Counted from the first letter of the stretch, positions 53,621-63,162 are shown. The stretch: DNA of 64,000 bases from JAVBNA01 sp031551875 (GCA_031551875.1 JAVBNA010000026.1:54200-118199), one strand, 5' to 3'. A program made the numbers and translations. The notes: generated by a model from the letters alone, not told the origin.

Positions 53621-54634
53621 TTATACCCCGATCACCCTGTAGTGCAGCAGTTCCACATCGGTCAAAATCGGGCTGTCCCACTCGGTCCACGAGCCGCTGT
53701 AGTCGGTGGACAGATACTTCTTATTGTCGTCGGCAAAAACGGTTGTGATCACCTTGTCCCCACCGATGCGGTCGCCCGCGTCCAGACAGCCCACAAAGTT
53801 CGCTCCCGACGAGATGCCCACGCCGATACCCAGCCGGTCGGACAGCATGCGCGCCATGACGATGGAATCCAGGTCGCTGACCGAAACAATCTCGTCGCAC
53901 TCGCTGAGCGTAAGGATGCTGGGGATGAATTCGTCCGAGATGCCCTGAATGCGGTGGTTGCCCACTTTATAGCCGGTGGACAGCGTGGGGGAATTGAGCG
54001 GCTCAAGGGGGTACATCTTACAATCCGGATTGTCCTCCCGCAGACGCCGCCCGACGCCCATGACCGTGCCGCCGGTGCCCACGCCCGCAACCACCGCGTC
54101 GGCGGTTTTGCCAATGGCCGCGAGTTGCCGGGAGATCTCCCCGCCGGTGTAGAGGTAGTGGGTCTCGATGTTGTCCTCATTGGAAAACTGCCGGGGCAGG
54201 AAAACCCCGCCGCCTTCCCAAAGCTCCTCGGTCATGCGAATGGAGCCCAGAAACCCGCCCTCCTCTTTTGTGACCAGACGGATTTCGGCGCCGAAGGAGG
54301 TGATGAGCGATTTGCGCTCCTCACTCATCCAGTTTGGCATGTAGATGGCCACACGGTGCCCCAGATAGCGTCCGACCGCCGAAAAGGCAATGCCGGTGTT
54401 ACCGCTGGTCGCCTCGGCGATGACGTCGCCGGGGGCGATCTCCCCCCGTTCATAGGCGCGCCTCAGGATGTGATAGGCCACCCGATCCTTGACGCTTCCG
54501 GTCAGCGAATAATATTCAGCCTTGGCATATATGACGCGCGGCTGCCCTTTATACTTCAAATGGATCTCGAGCAGGGGGGTGTTGCCCACCAGCCCGCCGA
54601 CATCCTCAAACTTCTTTATCAGCTGTTGTTCCAT
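53621..54634 (-). CDS. Cysteine synthase family PLP enzyme
   Basis: The 337-residue protein belongs to the cysteine synthase/cystathionine beta-synthase family. It has NTPLLEIHL, the PLP lysine in SLTGSVKDRVAYH, the phosphate loop AEATSGNTGIAF and GTGGTVMG. It would form cysteine from O-acetylserine and sulfide, although the C-terminal region is unusual and could reflect another acceptor. AAAGGA lies 10 nt before the ATG. It is a single gene. Confidence 0.9.
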   Translation of the reverse strand: MEQQLIKKFEDVGGLVGNTPLLEIHLKYKGQPRVIYAKAEYYSLTGSVKDRVAYHILRRAYERGEIAPGDVIAEATSGNTGIAFSAVGRYLGHRVAIYMPNWMSEERKSLITSFGAEIRLVTKEEGGFLGSIRMTEELWEGGGVFLPRQFSNEDNIETHYLYTGGEISRQLAAIGKTADAVVAGVGTGGTVMGVGRRLREDNPDCKMYPLEPLNSPTLSTGYKVGNHRIQGISDEFIPSILTLSECDEIVSVSDLDSIVMARMLSDRLGIGVGISSGANFVGCLDAGDRIGGDKVITTVFADDNKKYLSTDYSGSWTEWDSPILTDVELLHYRVIGV

Positions 54635-54749
54635 GGGGGCACGTTCCTTTCAAAAATGAATCTCCCCGCAGCGAAGACTGCAATGCGCGGGACAACTTCT
54701 TTCCACCTGCAAAACCGAAGGGCGTGAATTGGATCCAGCGTTACGCTGG

Positions 54750-55646
54750 TTAAAACCATTTGCGTTTCCGGAAAAACACTATGCTTAGTATAACGACAAG
54801 CACAGACACCGCAATGACCACTGCATACGCATACGGGGAAGCGAATTCGGGCATTTTCAGGTTCATGCCGTACCAGCCTGCGATCAGGGTCAGGGGCAGG
54901 AAAATTGTAGTGATCACCGTAAACAGCTTCATCACCTTGTTCTGGTCGATGTCAAACTGCGCCTGATAGGCCTCCCGCACCTGAGTGACATAATCGCGCA
55001 GACTCTGCACACCCTGGAAAAGCCGGGCCACCCGGTTTTTCTGGAAGTGGAAAAGTCGCAGCTGTTCCTCGGTCAGGATGCGGTTGCGGTTTTCCTCGAG
55101 ATCCTCGAGCAGCGCGACCAGTGACTCGTAGTAGCGCTTGAGGCGCAGGAGCTTCTTGCGCAGGGCGCTGACCACGGCGGGGTAGCTCATGTTGACATCC
55201 TCCGCCACGTCGTCCTCCAGGTCGGCGATCTCCTCTTCAAGGTTCACAAGCCCCCGCGCATCGCCCTCGGTCAGCTTGCTGAAAAAAAGATACAGCATCT
55301 CACCGAGCGCCGCCTTGTCGGTCTTTTCCTCTTTGAGGGCGTGAAGGAAAAAGCCGATTGTTTCCGGCCGGTCATAAAAAAACGCGAGCCTGTCCTGCGC
55401 GAAATAGATTTCCACCCGCCCCGCCGGACATGCGCCGTTGTTCCAATCCAGCGTGTGCACGGACATATAATCCACGTCCGCGTGGCTTTCCAGTCCAATA
55501 TCCTCGACAGCCTGCTGGGTCATGGGCATGCCCAGCAATTTTAAAACAGCCGCTCGCTCACACTGCGCCGCCAGGCACAGGACGCGGTCATCTTGCCCGG
55601 CGCGCAGACTGTCCGTCTCCACCGGCTTACCGTTTTCAAAAAACAT
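54750..55646 (-). CDS. CorA-like divalent cation transporter
   Basis: The 298-residue protein has a cytoplasmic alpha/beta and long coiled-coil region (to about 240) and two C-terminal helices. The selectivity motif YGMNLKMPEF lies between them, as in the Mg2+ channel CorA. A short hairpin (54734-54748) follows the stop codon. It is divergent from galM. Confidence 0.92.
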   Translation of the reverse strand: MFFENGKPVETDSLRAGQDDRVLCLAAQCERAAVLKLLGMPMTQQAVEDIGLESHADVDYMSVHTLDWNNGACPAGRVEIYFAQDRLAFFYDRPETIGFFLHALKEEKTDKAALGEMLYLFFSKLTEGDARGLVNLEEEIADLEDDVAEDVNMSYPAVVSALRKKLLRLKRYYESLVALLEDLEENRNRILTEEQLRLFHFQKNRVARLFQGVQSLRDYVTQVREAYQAQFDIDQNKVMKLFTVITTIFLPLTLIAGWYGMNLKMPEFASPYAYAVVIAVSVLVVILSIVFFRKRKWF

Positions 55647-55681
55647 GTCATGTCCCCTGTCACTGTAAGTTGAATGGTATT

Positions 55682-55710
55682 ATTCTACCACACTGTTCGG
55701 TAAATTTCAA
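55682..55710 (-). promoter_or_regulatory. Sigma-A promoter of the CorA-like gene
   Basis: TTGAAA (55705-55710), a 17 nt spacer and TAGAAT (55682-55687) on the minus strand. Confidence 0.65.
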
Positions 55711-55711
55711 T

Positions 55712-55740
55712 TTGCCTTTTTTGATCCGGTATGCTATGCT
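55712..55740 (+). promoter_or_regulatory. Sigma-A promoter of galM
   Basis: TTGCCT (55712-55717), a 17 nt spacer and TATGCT (55735-55740). It is back-to-back with the CorA promoter, with one base between the -35 boxes. Confidence 0.65.
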
Positions 55741-55773
55741 TTTACTTATCTGACAGGGAGAGGAAGCGGATAT

Positions 55774-56826
55774 ATGACCATTACGCAAAAGCCGTTCGGA
55801 CAAACTGAGTCGGGCGAACAAGTGACGCTGTATATACTGGAAGAGGGACGCATTCGAGTGGGTATCTGCACACTGGGCGCGGCCGTGGTTTCCCTCGAGG
55901 TTCCCGATCAAAACGGGACTGCAACCGATGTTACGCTGGGCTATGACACAGCCGAACTCTATGAGCGCGAGACATATTACTTCGGCGCGGTCGTGGGACG
56001 GTGCGCCAACCGCATCGGCGGCGGGCGATTTACCCTGAACGGCAAGGAATACACCCTCTGCCGCAACAACGGAAACAACCACCTGCACGGCGGACAGCGC
56101 GGCTTCGACAAAAAGATTTGGCACGCAAAGGCAGAAGGCGACGCGCTGGTCATGACCTATGTGAGCCCCGACGGCGAGGAGGGCTACCCCGGCAAGCTGA
56201 CCGTCACGGTGACCTACACCCTGCCGGGCGGCAACACACTGAACATCGACTTTGCCGCCGCCTGCGACGCCGACACGGTGTGCAACCTGACCAGCCACAC
56301 CTATTTCAATCTGGCGGGTCACGCGAGCGGCCCCATGCTAAACCAGTATATTCAGATCTTTGCCGATGAGTACACCCCCGCCGACGAGCAGTCGCTGCCC
56401 AACGGCACCCGCCGTCCTGTGGCGGGCACCCCGCTCGACCTGCGCACGCCCACACCCATCGGCGCGCACATCGACGACGATTTTGACGCGCTGCGCTTTG
56501 CGGGCGGCTATGACCAGAACTTTATCCCGCGCGGTGCGCCGGGCACGCTCCGCCCCGCCGCCTACGCCTATGACGAGGGCACGGGCATTTCGCTGACCGC
56601 CTCCACCACCATGCCCGGCCTGCACTTCTATGCCGGCAATTATATCGGTTTGACCGCCGCTGGCAAAGGGGGGGCGCCCTATGACAAGCGCTGGGGCTTC
56701 TGCCTGGAAAGCCAGTATTTCCCCAACGCCATGGCGATCGACAGCTTTGAAAAGCCCATCCTGCGGGCGGGCGAGCTCTACCACCACACGACCGCCTTTA
56801 CCTTCGGTCAGCATCAGAAGGACTAA
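55774..56826 (+). CDS. galM: Aldose 1-epimerase (mutarotase)
   Basis: The 350-residue enzyme interconverts alpha and beta anomers of sugars such as galactose. The catalytic pair is His175 (NLTSHTYFNL) and Glu312 (CLESQYFPNAM), with an additional conserved His in NNHLHGG. AGGGAGAGGAAG precedes the ATG. It could act on galactose released by the two secreted beta-galactosidases; that link is inferred. Confidence 0.94.
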   Translation: MTITQKPFGQTESGEQVTLYILEEGRIRVGICTLGAAVVSLEVPDQNGTATDVTLGYDTAELYERETYYFGAVVGRCANRIGGGRFTLNGKEYTLCRNNGNNHLHGGQRGFDKKIWHAKAEGDALVMTYVSPDGEEGYPGKLTVTVTYTLPGGNTLNIDFAAACDADTVCNLTSHTYFNLAGHASGPMLNQYIQIFADEYTPADEQSLPNGTRRPVAGTPLDLRTPTPIGAHIDDDFDALRFAGGYDQNFIPRGAPGTLRPAAYAYDEGTGISLTASTTMPGLHFYAGNYIGLTAAGKGGAPYDKRWGFCLESQYFPNAMAIDSFEKPILRAGELYHHTTAFTFGQHQKD

Positions 56827-56834
56827 CTATAGAC

Positions 56835-56860
56835 AAACCCCCGCCGGTTGGCGGGGGTTT
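56835..56860. terminator. Bidirectional terminator between galM and the rsuA-like gene
   Basis: AAACCCCCGCC pairs with GGCGGGGGTTT around GGTT, followed by TT, 6 nt from the end of the pseudouridine synthase gene. Confidence 0.85.
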
Positions 56861-56866
56861 TCACGT

Positions 56867-57583
56867 TCACTGAAAAATCTGCCCGATCTCCTCCTCGGTC
56901 ATCTCGCGGCACGCTCCGCTTTCCAGCGCGGGGTCAAGCGGCAGCCTTCCGATTTTGATGCGCGTCAAGTGCACCACAACCCGCCCAACCTCGTGCAGCA
57001 TTCGCTTGACCTGGTGGAACTTCCCCTCACACAGGGCGACGTGCACAATGTTCCCGGGGTTTTCCTTCGGAACCGAAAGCTGCGCCGGACGGCAGACCGT
57101 GCCGTCCTCAAGCACAATGCCCTTTCGGAAGGCTTCCATGTCGCCCTGTGTGACGCCCCCGTCCAGCTCGGCCTCGTACACCTTGAAAATCTCCTTCTTC
57201 GGGGAGAGAAAGCGATGGGCAAAACCGCCGTCATCCGTGATAATGAGCAGTCCCTCCGTGTCCTTGTCCAGCCGGCCCGCAGGAAAAAGCCCCCGGCGCC
57301 GAAGCGGCGGGGGAATGAGCTCAATCACGGTGGGTTGTTTGGGATCGCGCGCAGCGGACAGCACGCCCACCGGCTTATTCATCATGAGGTACACATGGCT
57401 GCGGTACAGCAAATTTTTCCCATCAAGCTCAATGTGAGCGCTCTGAGCGTCCACGTGACGCGCCGGATCCCGGCACTCCGCGCCGTCCACCGTCACTCCG
57501 CCCCGTCTGATCAGGGCGGACACCTCTCTGCGGCTGCCCAGTCCCTGTGACGCAAGTATTTTGTCCAGTCTTTGGCTTTGCAC
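56867..57583 (-). CDS. RsuA/RluB family pseudouridine synthase
   Basis: The 238-residue protein has an N-terminal S4 RNA-binding domain (RLDKILASQGLGSRREVSAL) and the catalytic domain with Asp in GRLDKDTEGLLIITDDG. It converts a uridine of rRNA to pseudouridine; the exact site is not decided by sequence. The GTG at 57583 has AAGGA 9 nt upstream; a GTG at 57592 is too close to it. Confidence 0.92.
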   Translation of the reverse strand: MQSQRLDKILASQGLGSRREVSALIRRGGVTVDGAECRDPARHVDAQSAHIELDGKNLLYRSHVYLMMNKPVGVLSAARDPKQPTVIELIPPPLRRRGLFPAGRLDKDTEGLLIITDDGGFAHRFLSPKKEIFKVYEAELDGGVTQGDMEAFRKGIVLEDGTVCRPAQLSVPKENPGNIVHVALCEGKFHQVKRMLHEVGRVVVHLTRIKIGRLPLDPALESGACREMTEEEIGQIFQ

Positions 57584-57609
57584 CGGTTTCACTTCCTTCT
57601 CTGGGCGGT

Positions 57610-58359
57610 TTACTTGAGGCTGTTCAGGCCGGATGTCCCCGCCTCAATACCCTCGGTCTCGGCCGGCTGCCCCGCCGTGTCCTGCACCCCTTCTCCCACG
57701 CCCGTGCCGGTCGGCTCGGCGGGCTCAGCGTCGCTTTCATCGGTGGCGACCTGTATTGTGCCGGCCGGCTGTTCAGCGCTTGTCACCGCACTGCTTGCCC
57801 CATCGCCCGCCCCGCTCTGGATGGGCAGCCCGGCCTGTGCGTCGGTCACGCTGCCGGTGTCGGACGAAGTCTGAGCGGGCGCACCCTCCCCAAGCCCGTG
57901 CATAAAGCCGTCCAGCGCGACCGACGAGATGTCCCCGCCGATCACAACGCCGTCGGCGACCAGCAGGTTGGCGCGCACGCCCTCCGTCTCGCCGGGGTAA
58001 TTGGTGATTTCATAGGTATAGCGCTTGACCCGCTTTCCCGCGTACTTCTCGAGGTCAAAGCCCTGCGATTTCTGCAGCTCGTTGTACTGCTCATACACGT
58101 CATTGAACGCTTCGGGGACACGGATGTCCATCACCTCGACCGGTTCCTCCCCGCACGTCCAGCCCAGCTGGGTCAGGAAAGTGCGGCGCTCCTCGTTGTC
58201 CTTGGCCTTGCGGGAGTATTCCCGGCCGCCCACCGTGAAGGTGTCCGCCTCGGTGCCCAGTCCCGAAATAATTACGCCGAGCAGAATGAGCACAAACAGG
58301 CCGACTCCGAGAATCAAGAACAGCTTTTTTCTGGTGGTTTTTACAGAAATGATAAACAT
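57610..58359 (-). CDS. DUF4830 membrane-anchored protein
   Basis: The 249-residue protein has one N-terminal helix (about 10-32), a compact domain (about 40-135) with FLTQLGWTCGEEPVEVMDIRVPEAF matching DUF4830, and a Ser/Thr/Glu/Gly-rich disordered tail (about 150-249). Its function is unknown. The ATG at 58359 follows GGGATGTGAG; an ATG 15 nt upstream has no site. It is followed closely by the pseudouridine synthase gene. Confidence 0.75.
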   Translation of the reverse strand: MFIISVKTTRKKLFLILGVGLFVLILLGVIISGLGTEADTFTVGGREYSRKAKDNEERRTFLTQLGWTCGEEPVEVMDIRVPEAFNDVYEQYNELQKSQGFDLEKYAGKRVKRYTYEITNYPGETEGVRANLLVADGVVIGGDISSVALDGFMHGLGEGAPAQTSSDTGSVTDAQAGLPIQSGAGDGASSAVTSAEQPAGTIQVATDESDAEPAEPTGTGVGEGVQDTAGQPAETEGIEAGTSGLNSLK

Positions 58360-58413
58360 AGGCTCACATCCCATTTTTGTTTTCTCTCCATGGATATGTA
58401 AGCCCGGATGAAA

Positions 58414-59049
58414 TTATGCAAACAGAAAGGGGGGCTCGTCCGAAATTGTTTCCGCGCTGCGCAATTCACACGCCCGGCAGGCCTCCCGGTCGGCGTCGCG
58501 CATCAGCACGCTGTACACCGCCGCCAGCACCGTTTTCTGCTTGCGGGCGGTCAGACAATAGCCCTGTGAAAAGGGCAGCTGATACAGGTCAACCGGCTTT
58601 CCTACACCGGTTCCCTCGGGCGGAAAAAATTGTCCCTGACAGCGCCGCGCACCCTGTGCCTCGTAAAACCGGGCGCAGCGCTCGGCCTCCTGCGCCCCGC
58701 CGATGTGCTTGGCGGGAAACAGGAACGCGTCGGCATGCTCCCGGTAAAACCCGGTCAGCATCTGAAACAGAACCTTTCCATAGCCCTGCCGCTCATATTC
58801 TTCCCGCACCGCGAAATAATCCAGCCAGACCACACCGCTTCCCAGCACCGGAAAGGATAGGCAGTATCCAATCAGGCTGCGGTCGCTCTCCCGCTCAAGC
58901 AGCAGCATACAGTAGCCCATCTCACGGAACAGGGCGTCAAATTGTGCATAGCTGTGCAGGTTTTCCTCCGGAAAACGCCTTTTGAGCTCTTCATAAAGCA
59001 TCGGCAGGTCGGCCGCATCACCGCTCGCCGCCAAAATCCTCTTGATCAT
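58414..59049 (-). CDS. GNAT family N-acetyltransferase
   Basis: The 211-residue protein has the GNAT core with the acetyl-CoA loop VREEYERQGYGKVLF (R/Q-x-x-G-x-G/A type) and a preceding beta strand VVWLDYFAV. The substrate is not visible. The ATG at 59049 is preceded by GGGAGAG; longer frames contain a basic stretch that overlaps the next gene. It is 22 nt after the helix-turn-helix gene. Confidence 0.88.
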   Translation of the reverse strand: MIKRILAASGDAADLPMLYEELKRRFPEENLHSYAQFDALFREMGYCMLLLERESDRSLIGYCLSFPVLGSGVVWLDYFAVREEYERQGYGKVLFQMLTGFYREHADAFLFPAKHIGGAQEAERCARFYEAQGARRCQGQFFPPEGTGVGKPVDLYQLPFSQGYCLTARKQKTVLAAVYSVLMRDADREACRACELRSAETISDEPPFLFA

Positions 59050-59071
59050 GCCCTTCTCTCCCGTCAAGCTT

Positions 59072-59314
59072 TTACGATTCCTTTTTCTCCGCCTCCGGCT
59101 TTTCCTCCTTAGGCGGCACATATTCCAGAATATCGCCCGACTGGCAGTCGAGCGCGTGGCAGATCGCTTCGAGGGTGGAAAACCGGACGGCCCTGGCCTT
59201 GCTGTTTTTCAGAATGGACAGGTTGGGCAGCGTAATGCCCACCTTGACCGCCAAATCAGACGCACTGATTTTCCGTCTTGCCATCATCACATCCAAATTG
59301 ATCACAATCGGCAT
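59072..59314 (-). CDS. YozG-type helix-turn-helix regulator
   Basis: The 80-residue Cro/C1-type protein has ISASDLAVKVGITLPNLSILK and FSTLEAICHALDCQSGDILEY, the pattern of YozG-like regulators that usually sit next to DUF2975 membrane proteins, as here. GGAGGGG lies 8 nt before the ATG. It likely regulates its own operon. Confidence 0.92.
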   Translation of the reverse strand: MPIVINLDVMMARRKISASDLAVKVGITLPNLSILKNSKARAVRFSTLEAICHALDCQSGDILEYVPPKEEKPEAEKKES

Positions 59315-59340
59315 GAATAACCCCTCCTTATCTCTTAAAG

Positions 59341-59802
59341 TTAAATGGTCAGTTCATTTTCCTCTTTATACCGCACCGCAATGGTAAACAGCTCCGAGAG
59401 GACGAACCCGATCAGAGAAAGGAGGATAAAGATAATGACGATGACCACGGAAAAAATCGACAGAATGTGGGGAATAAAAATGATAAACAGCAGCGAGATC
59501 ACCGCGCTCGAAACCCCGATCCAGAAGAGGTAGCGCGCATTTTCCCGCAAAAACGCCTTCCCTTTGTTGACGTTGCGCATCAGCCGCCACGACTGCCACA
59601 AAATGGCCATCGCGGGGATGCCCGCGAGATAGAGGAGCAGCAGCATATCGTAATAATACTGCACCGACTCCACCTTGCGCCAATCCAGATAGCCCTTGAG
59701 CCAGAAGGGAATGGTCGCGTAGATCACGGCACCCGCAATCAGCAAAAGGAGGAACAGGATGGAGAGTATGCCCGACACACCTTTTCTTCCAATGATTTTC
59801 AT
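59341..59802 (-). CDS. DUF2975 membrane protein
   Basis: The 153-residue protein has four helices (about 11-31, 48-68, 85-106, 112-140) and the DUF2975 pattern ending AVRYKEENELTI. It is 26 nt upstream of the YozG-type regulator and presumably works with it; the function is unknown. Confidence 0.82.
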   Translation of the reverse strand: MKIIGRKGVSGILSILFLLLLIAGAVIYATIPFWLKGYLDWRKVESVQYYYDMLLLLYLAGIPAMAILWQSWRLMRNVNKGKAFLRENARYLFWIGVSSAVISLLFIIFIPHILSIFSVVIVIIFILLSLIGFVLSELFTIAVRYKEENELTI

Positions 59803-59851
59803 GTACGCTTTCGTCCTTTCTTGTCCTGCATTGTGTCCATTCAAACCGCGC

Positions 59852-60763
59852 TCAGAAGTCCGCGCGGATTAAAAACTGCTGTACCGTCCGCCGGTATTCG
59901 GCCGGATTGGACGTCCGGCAGCCGCCGTGCGCCGCTTTGGGAAAAATGACCAGCTGTGCGTCCGGCCGCGCAAGCACAAACCGGTAGGCATGTTCCGCCT
60001 TTACCTGCTGGTCGGCCGCGCCGTGGATGAGCAGCAGCGGGGCGGTAGTTTTCTGCATACCCCACAAGGGCTGTACATCGGCGAGCCGCCATCCGTATCT
60101 GAACCGGAGCACCAGATCGGCCGCAGCCCGTGCAGGCACAGCCAGAGGAAGCTTTCCCAGTTTTCTCTGAAGCCACCCCTCAAACACCGGTTTCAGGTCG
60201 GTATAAACCGAATCCAGTATGGCGAACGCGAGACATCCGTCCTCTTTCAAGAGGTCGGCGGCGGCCGCAGCGCCCATCCCCATGCCCCAAACGCCCACGC
60301 GGCTGTCCACACCCAGGCGCTCCCGCAGAAAATTCACGCACTCCCGCGCGTCATACCTCTCAAAATGCCCGAAGCTGCACGGTGACTTCCCACTTTCCCC
60401 ATGACCTCGCTGGTCAAAAAGAAGCACGGTGACACTGCGTTCGAGGAACATCTGCACATAGGGACGGAGCGCCTCCTTGGACGCCCCCGCGCCGTGACAG
60501 AGCACGACGCCCTTGTCCGAATCCTCGCATGCGTACACTTCACCGAACAGGGTATAGCCGTAGGGGGAGCGCAGCTGAACGCGCTCGGGTTCGGGCAGCC
60601 GCCCGTCGGGCGCTTCGGCACAGTCGGGCAGGGATTGCACCCCAAACAGCACAGCGGGGGTTTTGCGCTCTGAGAGCGCCCGAACCGCCGACTGTGTGAT
60701 CAGCCATGCCGCGATACTCCCGCACAGGCAAAAAAACAGAATGATGAAGATGATCCAGCCCAT
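59852..60763 (-). CDS. Alpha/beta-hydrolase-fold protein lacking the nucleophile serine
   Basis: The 303-residue protein has an N-terminal membrane anchor (about 1-22) and an alpha/beta hydrolase fold with LCHGAGASKEAL, LFDQRGHGESGKS and a C-terminal LLIHGAADQQV and AHGG, which supply the Asp/His-like positions. The nucleophile elbow, usually G-x-S-x-G, reads GMGMGAA, with Gly162 (GGG, 60278-60280) in place of Ser. It may be an inactive binding protein. GGAGG lies 8 nt before the ATG. Confidence 0.88.
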   Translation of the reverse strand: MGWIIFIILFFCLCGSIAAWLITQSAVRALSERKTPAVLFGVQSLPDCAEAPDGRLPEPERVQLRSPYGYTLFGEVYACEDSDKGVVLCHGAGASKEALRPYVQMFLERSVTVLLFDQRGHGESGKSPCSFGHFERYDARECVNFLRERLGVDSRVGVWGMGMGAAAAADLLKEDGCLAFAILDSVYTDLKPVFEGWLQRKLGKLPLAVPARAAADLVLRFRYGWRLADVQPLWGMQKTTAPLLLIHGAADQQVKAEHAYRFVLARPDAQLVIFPKAAHGGCRTSNPAEYRRTVQQFLIRADF

Positions 60764-60914
60764 TTGCTTTCCTCCGTTTGTGTTCATTTTATTGTATCAC
60801 ATTTACTCACGCATGGCAACGCCTGATGTCCGCAGTGCGCGCCCGACTTTAGAGAGGGGCTTTCTATTTTATATGAGTTTGTGGTACAATTCATTCTGTA
60901 AGGAGTGAACCTTT

Positions 60915-62609
60915 TTGAAGCATCTTCTCATTGCCCTGAACTCCCAATATGTACATACAAACCTCGCCGTGCGGTACCTGCACGCCGCCTGCGCTGTACA
61001 GGGGCTCTCCGTAGACGTGCGGGAGTACACCGTCAACCAGGATTCGGCCATGCTGCTGACCGAAATTGTAGATTTACAGCCCGACACAGCCGCCTTCTCC
61101 TGTTACATCTGGAACATTGAGCTGGCGCTGCGGCTGTGCAGCGACCTCAAGTCTGTAATGCCGGGCGTCAAAATCCTGTTGGGCGGCCCGGAGGTCAGTT
61201 TTCGCGCACAGACGCTGCTGATTGACCACCCCTATATCGATTTTGTGCTCTGCGGCGAAGGGGAAGCGCAGTACCCCTCCCTCCTGCACAGCATTGAAAC
61301 CGGCTGCACGATCCCGGCCGGCGAACCGCCGGACACCTATCCGGTTGTCCCCGACCTTGACGCGCTGCCCTCCCCCTACACGCCCGACATGCTGCGCAGC
61401 CTGGGCGGGCGCATCATCTACTATGAGTCCAGCCGCGGCTGCCCCTTCGGCTGCGCCTACTGCCTTTCCCCGGCGTGCGGGCGGGTGCGCGCTTTTTCGC
61501 TTGACCGCGTGGCGCTTGACCTGCGCGCGCTGACCGAAGCGGGGGTGTCCCTGATCAAATTTGTCGACCGAACCTTCAACCACAACCGCAGCCGCACGCT
61601 CGCCCTGCTCTCCCTGCTGCGCGCGCTGCCGGGGAACACCCGCTATCACTTCGAGATCGGCGGCGACCTTCTGGACGAGGAAGTGATTGAGGCGCTGTGC
61701 GCCTTCCCGCCCGGCACGCTTCAGCTGGAAATGGGCGTGCAGTCCACTCATACCCCCACCCTTGCCGCCGTCGGGCGGGCGGAGGACACCGACAAGCTGC
61801 TGCGGGGCGCCCGGCTTCTCATGGACAGCGGACGGGTGCATCTGCACCTGGATCTGATCGCCGGACTTCCCTTCGAGGGGGAGACCGAGCTGGAAGCGTC
61901 CTTCAACACGGTGTACGCGGTGCGGCCACACACGCTCCAGCTGGGCTTTCTCAAGCTCCTGCACGGCTCCGCCCTGCGCCGCGACGCGGACAAATACGGC
62001 ATCGTCTTCCGCGCTTACCCGCCCTATGAGGTGCTTGAAACGCCATGGATGCCGGCGCACACGCTGCTCGCCCTCAAGCAGACTGAGGAGGCGCTTGACC
62101 GCCTGTACAACAGCGGGCGCTTTGCGCGCACCCTGCGCTATCTTGAGCGGTTTTTCCCCGCCCCCTTCGCGATGTACCAATTCTTCGGGGCCTCCCTCCG
62201 TACAAAATCCGCCGGTCGACCGCTTTCGGCACTCGATCTCTACGCCCTCGTGTATGATACAGGCAGGACGCTGCCCGGCGCTGATCGGACACTGCTCGCC
62301 GACCTGCTGCGCTATGACCAGTGCGCAGCAGGGGCAACCGGCCAAATACCCGGCCTGCCGTCCGAGGACGAAAGGGACAAGCAGACGCTGATCCGCGCCT
62401 TTCTGGACACGCCCGGCGAGCTGGACGCCCTCTTCCCCCACCTTGCCGCCTGCGCCCCCCGCGAACAAAACAGCCGCCTGCGCTTCACCCTGACCGTCCA
62501 CGACCCGGTCACGCTGCGCCCGCTGCGCGCCCCCTCGCTGGTTATTTTTGACCGTCTGTGTAAAAATTCTGTAAACTCTCTGTGTAAAGGGACGATCTGG
62601 GAACCGTGA
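60915..62609 (+). CDS. B12-binding radical SAM protein with DUF4080
   Basis: The 564-residue protein has an N-terminal B12-binding domain (about 1-130), a radical SAM core with Cys176-x3-Cys180-x2-Cys183 (SSRGCPFGCAYC) and a C-terminal DUF4080 region. The family is common in Clostridia, and its reaction is not known. Start is TTG with AAGGAG 10 nt upstream. It has a weak promoter ending in TACAAT just upstream. Confidence 0.9.
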   Translation: MKHLLIALNSQYVHTNLAVRYLHAACAVQGLSVDVREYTVNQDSAMLLTEIVDLQPDTAAFSCYIWNIELALRLCSDLKSVMPGVKILLGGPEVSFRAQTLLIDHPYIDFVLCGEGEAQYPSLLHSIETGCTIPAGEPPDTYPVVPDLDALPSPYTPDMLRSLGGRIIYYESSRGCPFGCAYCLSPACGRVRAFSLDRVALDLRALTEAGVSLIKFVDRTFNHNRSRTLALLSLLRALPGNTRYHFEIGGDLLDEEVIEALCAFPPGTLQLEMGVQSTHTPTLAAVGRAEDTDKLLRGARLLMDSGRVHLHLDLIAGLPFEGETELEASFNTVYAVRPHTLQLGFLKLLHGSALRRDADKYGIVFRAYPPYEVLETPWMPAHTLLALKQTEEALDRLYNSGRFARTLRYLERFFPAPFAMYQFFGASLRTKSAGRPLSALDLYALVYDTGRTLPGADRTLLADLLRYDQCAAGATGQIPGLPSEDERDKQTLIRAFLDTPGELDALFPHLAACAPREQNSRLRFTLTVHDPVTLRPLRAPSLVIFDRLCKNSVNSLCKGTIWEP

Positions 62610-62765
62610 TCAAACACAGATTTTTCCAGAATCCGCTTGGCTCCTTTATCCATTCTTGCCATACCGCCGTCTCACTTTTGGGCTAACTCACAATTTGTTT
62701 ATCTCCATTTCATTTAACTTGTGATTATTTTTATTCAATTCCACAAATGTTAACAACTTTGCTTG

Positions 62766-62794
62766 TTGACATTGCCCATAAACCGTGTTATGAT
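62766..62794 (+). promoter_or_regulatory. Sigma-A promoter of the HPr-like protein gene
   Basis: TTGACA (62766-62771), a 17 nt spacer and TATGAT (62789-62794). The leader is about 100 nt, with GGGCTTCC/GGAAGCC-type pairing (62867-62886) around an A-rich loop. Confidence 0.8.
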
Positions 62795-62904
62795 AGGGGC
62801 GGTGAGAGAAACGAGAACGCTCTTATACGCAGACGGTTCCACCATGTGGCTTACCGGATGGGCTTCCAAAAAAGAAGCCAGTCCACGACGAAAGGATGAT
62901 ATGT

Positions 62905-63162
62905 ATGACACCCATGATTGAACTGCACAATGTCAATGTTCCGGATTTTCTGAAAGTTCTCGAAACCTGTGAGGGAAATGTTTTCCTAGTATCGCGCGAC
63001 GGCGACCACCTCAATCTCAAGAGCAAGCTCTGCCAGCTTGTCGGGCTGACCAAGCTGATTGAGGGCGGAAAAATTGCCGAGGCCTACATCGTCTGTGAAA
63101 AACCCGAGGACGAGAGCCGCCTGTTCCGCTTCAACCTCTACGGTGAGGTTCCCGCGAAGTAA
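62905..63162 (+). CDS. Small HPr-like-fold protein of unknown function
   Basis: The 85-residue protein has the pattern LKVLETCEGNVFLVSRDGDHLNLKSKL, similar to small clostridial proteins related to HPr (sometimes mislabelled polyA polymerase). It lacks the HPr active-site His/Ser context that I can identify, so a phosphotransferase role is not supported. AAAGGA lies 8 nt before the ATG, and a strong promoter drives it. Confidence 0.6.
   Translation: MTPMIELHNVNVPDFLKVLETCEGNVFLVSRDGDHLNLKSKLCQLVGLTKLIEGGKIAEAYIVCEKPEDESRLFRFNLYGEVPAK

Noticed and set aside
61074..62501. 475-codon minus-strand frame opposite the radical SAM gene
   Set aside because: GC-rich codons create long antisense frames; the plus-strand frame has the CxxxCxxC motif and ribosome binding site.
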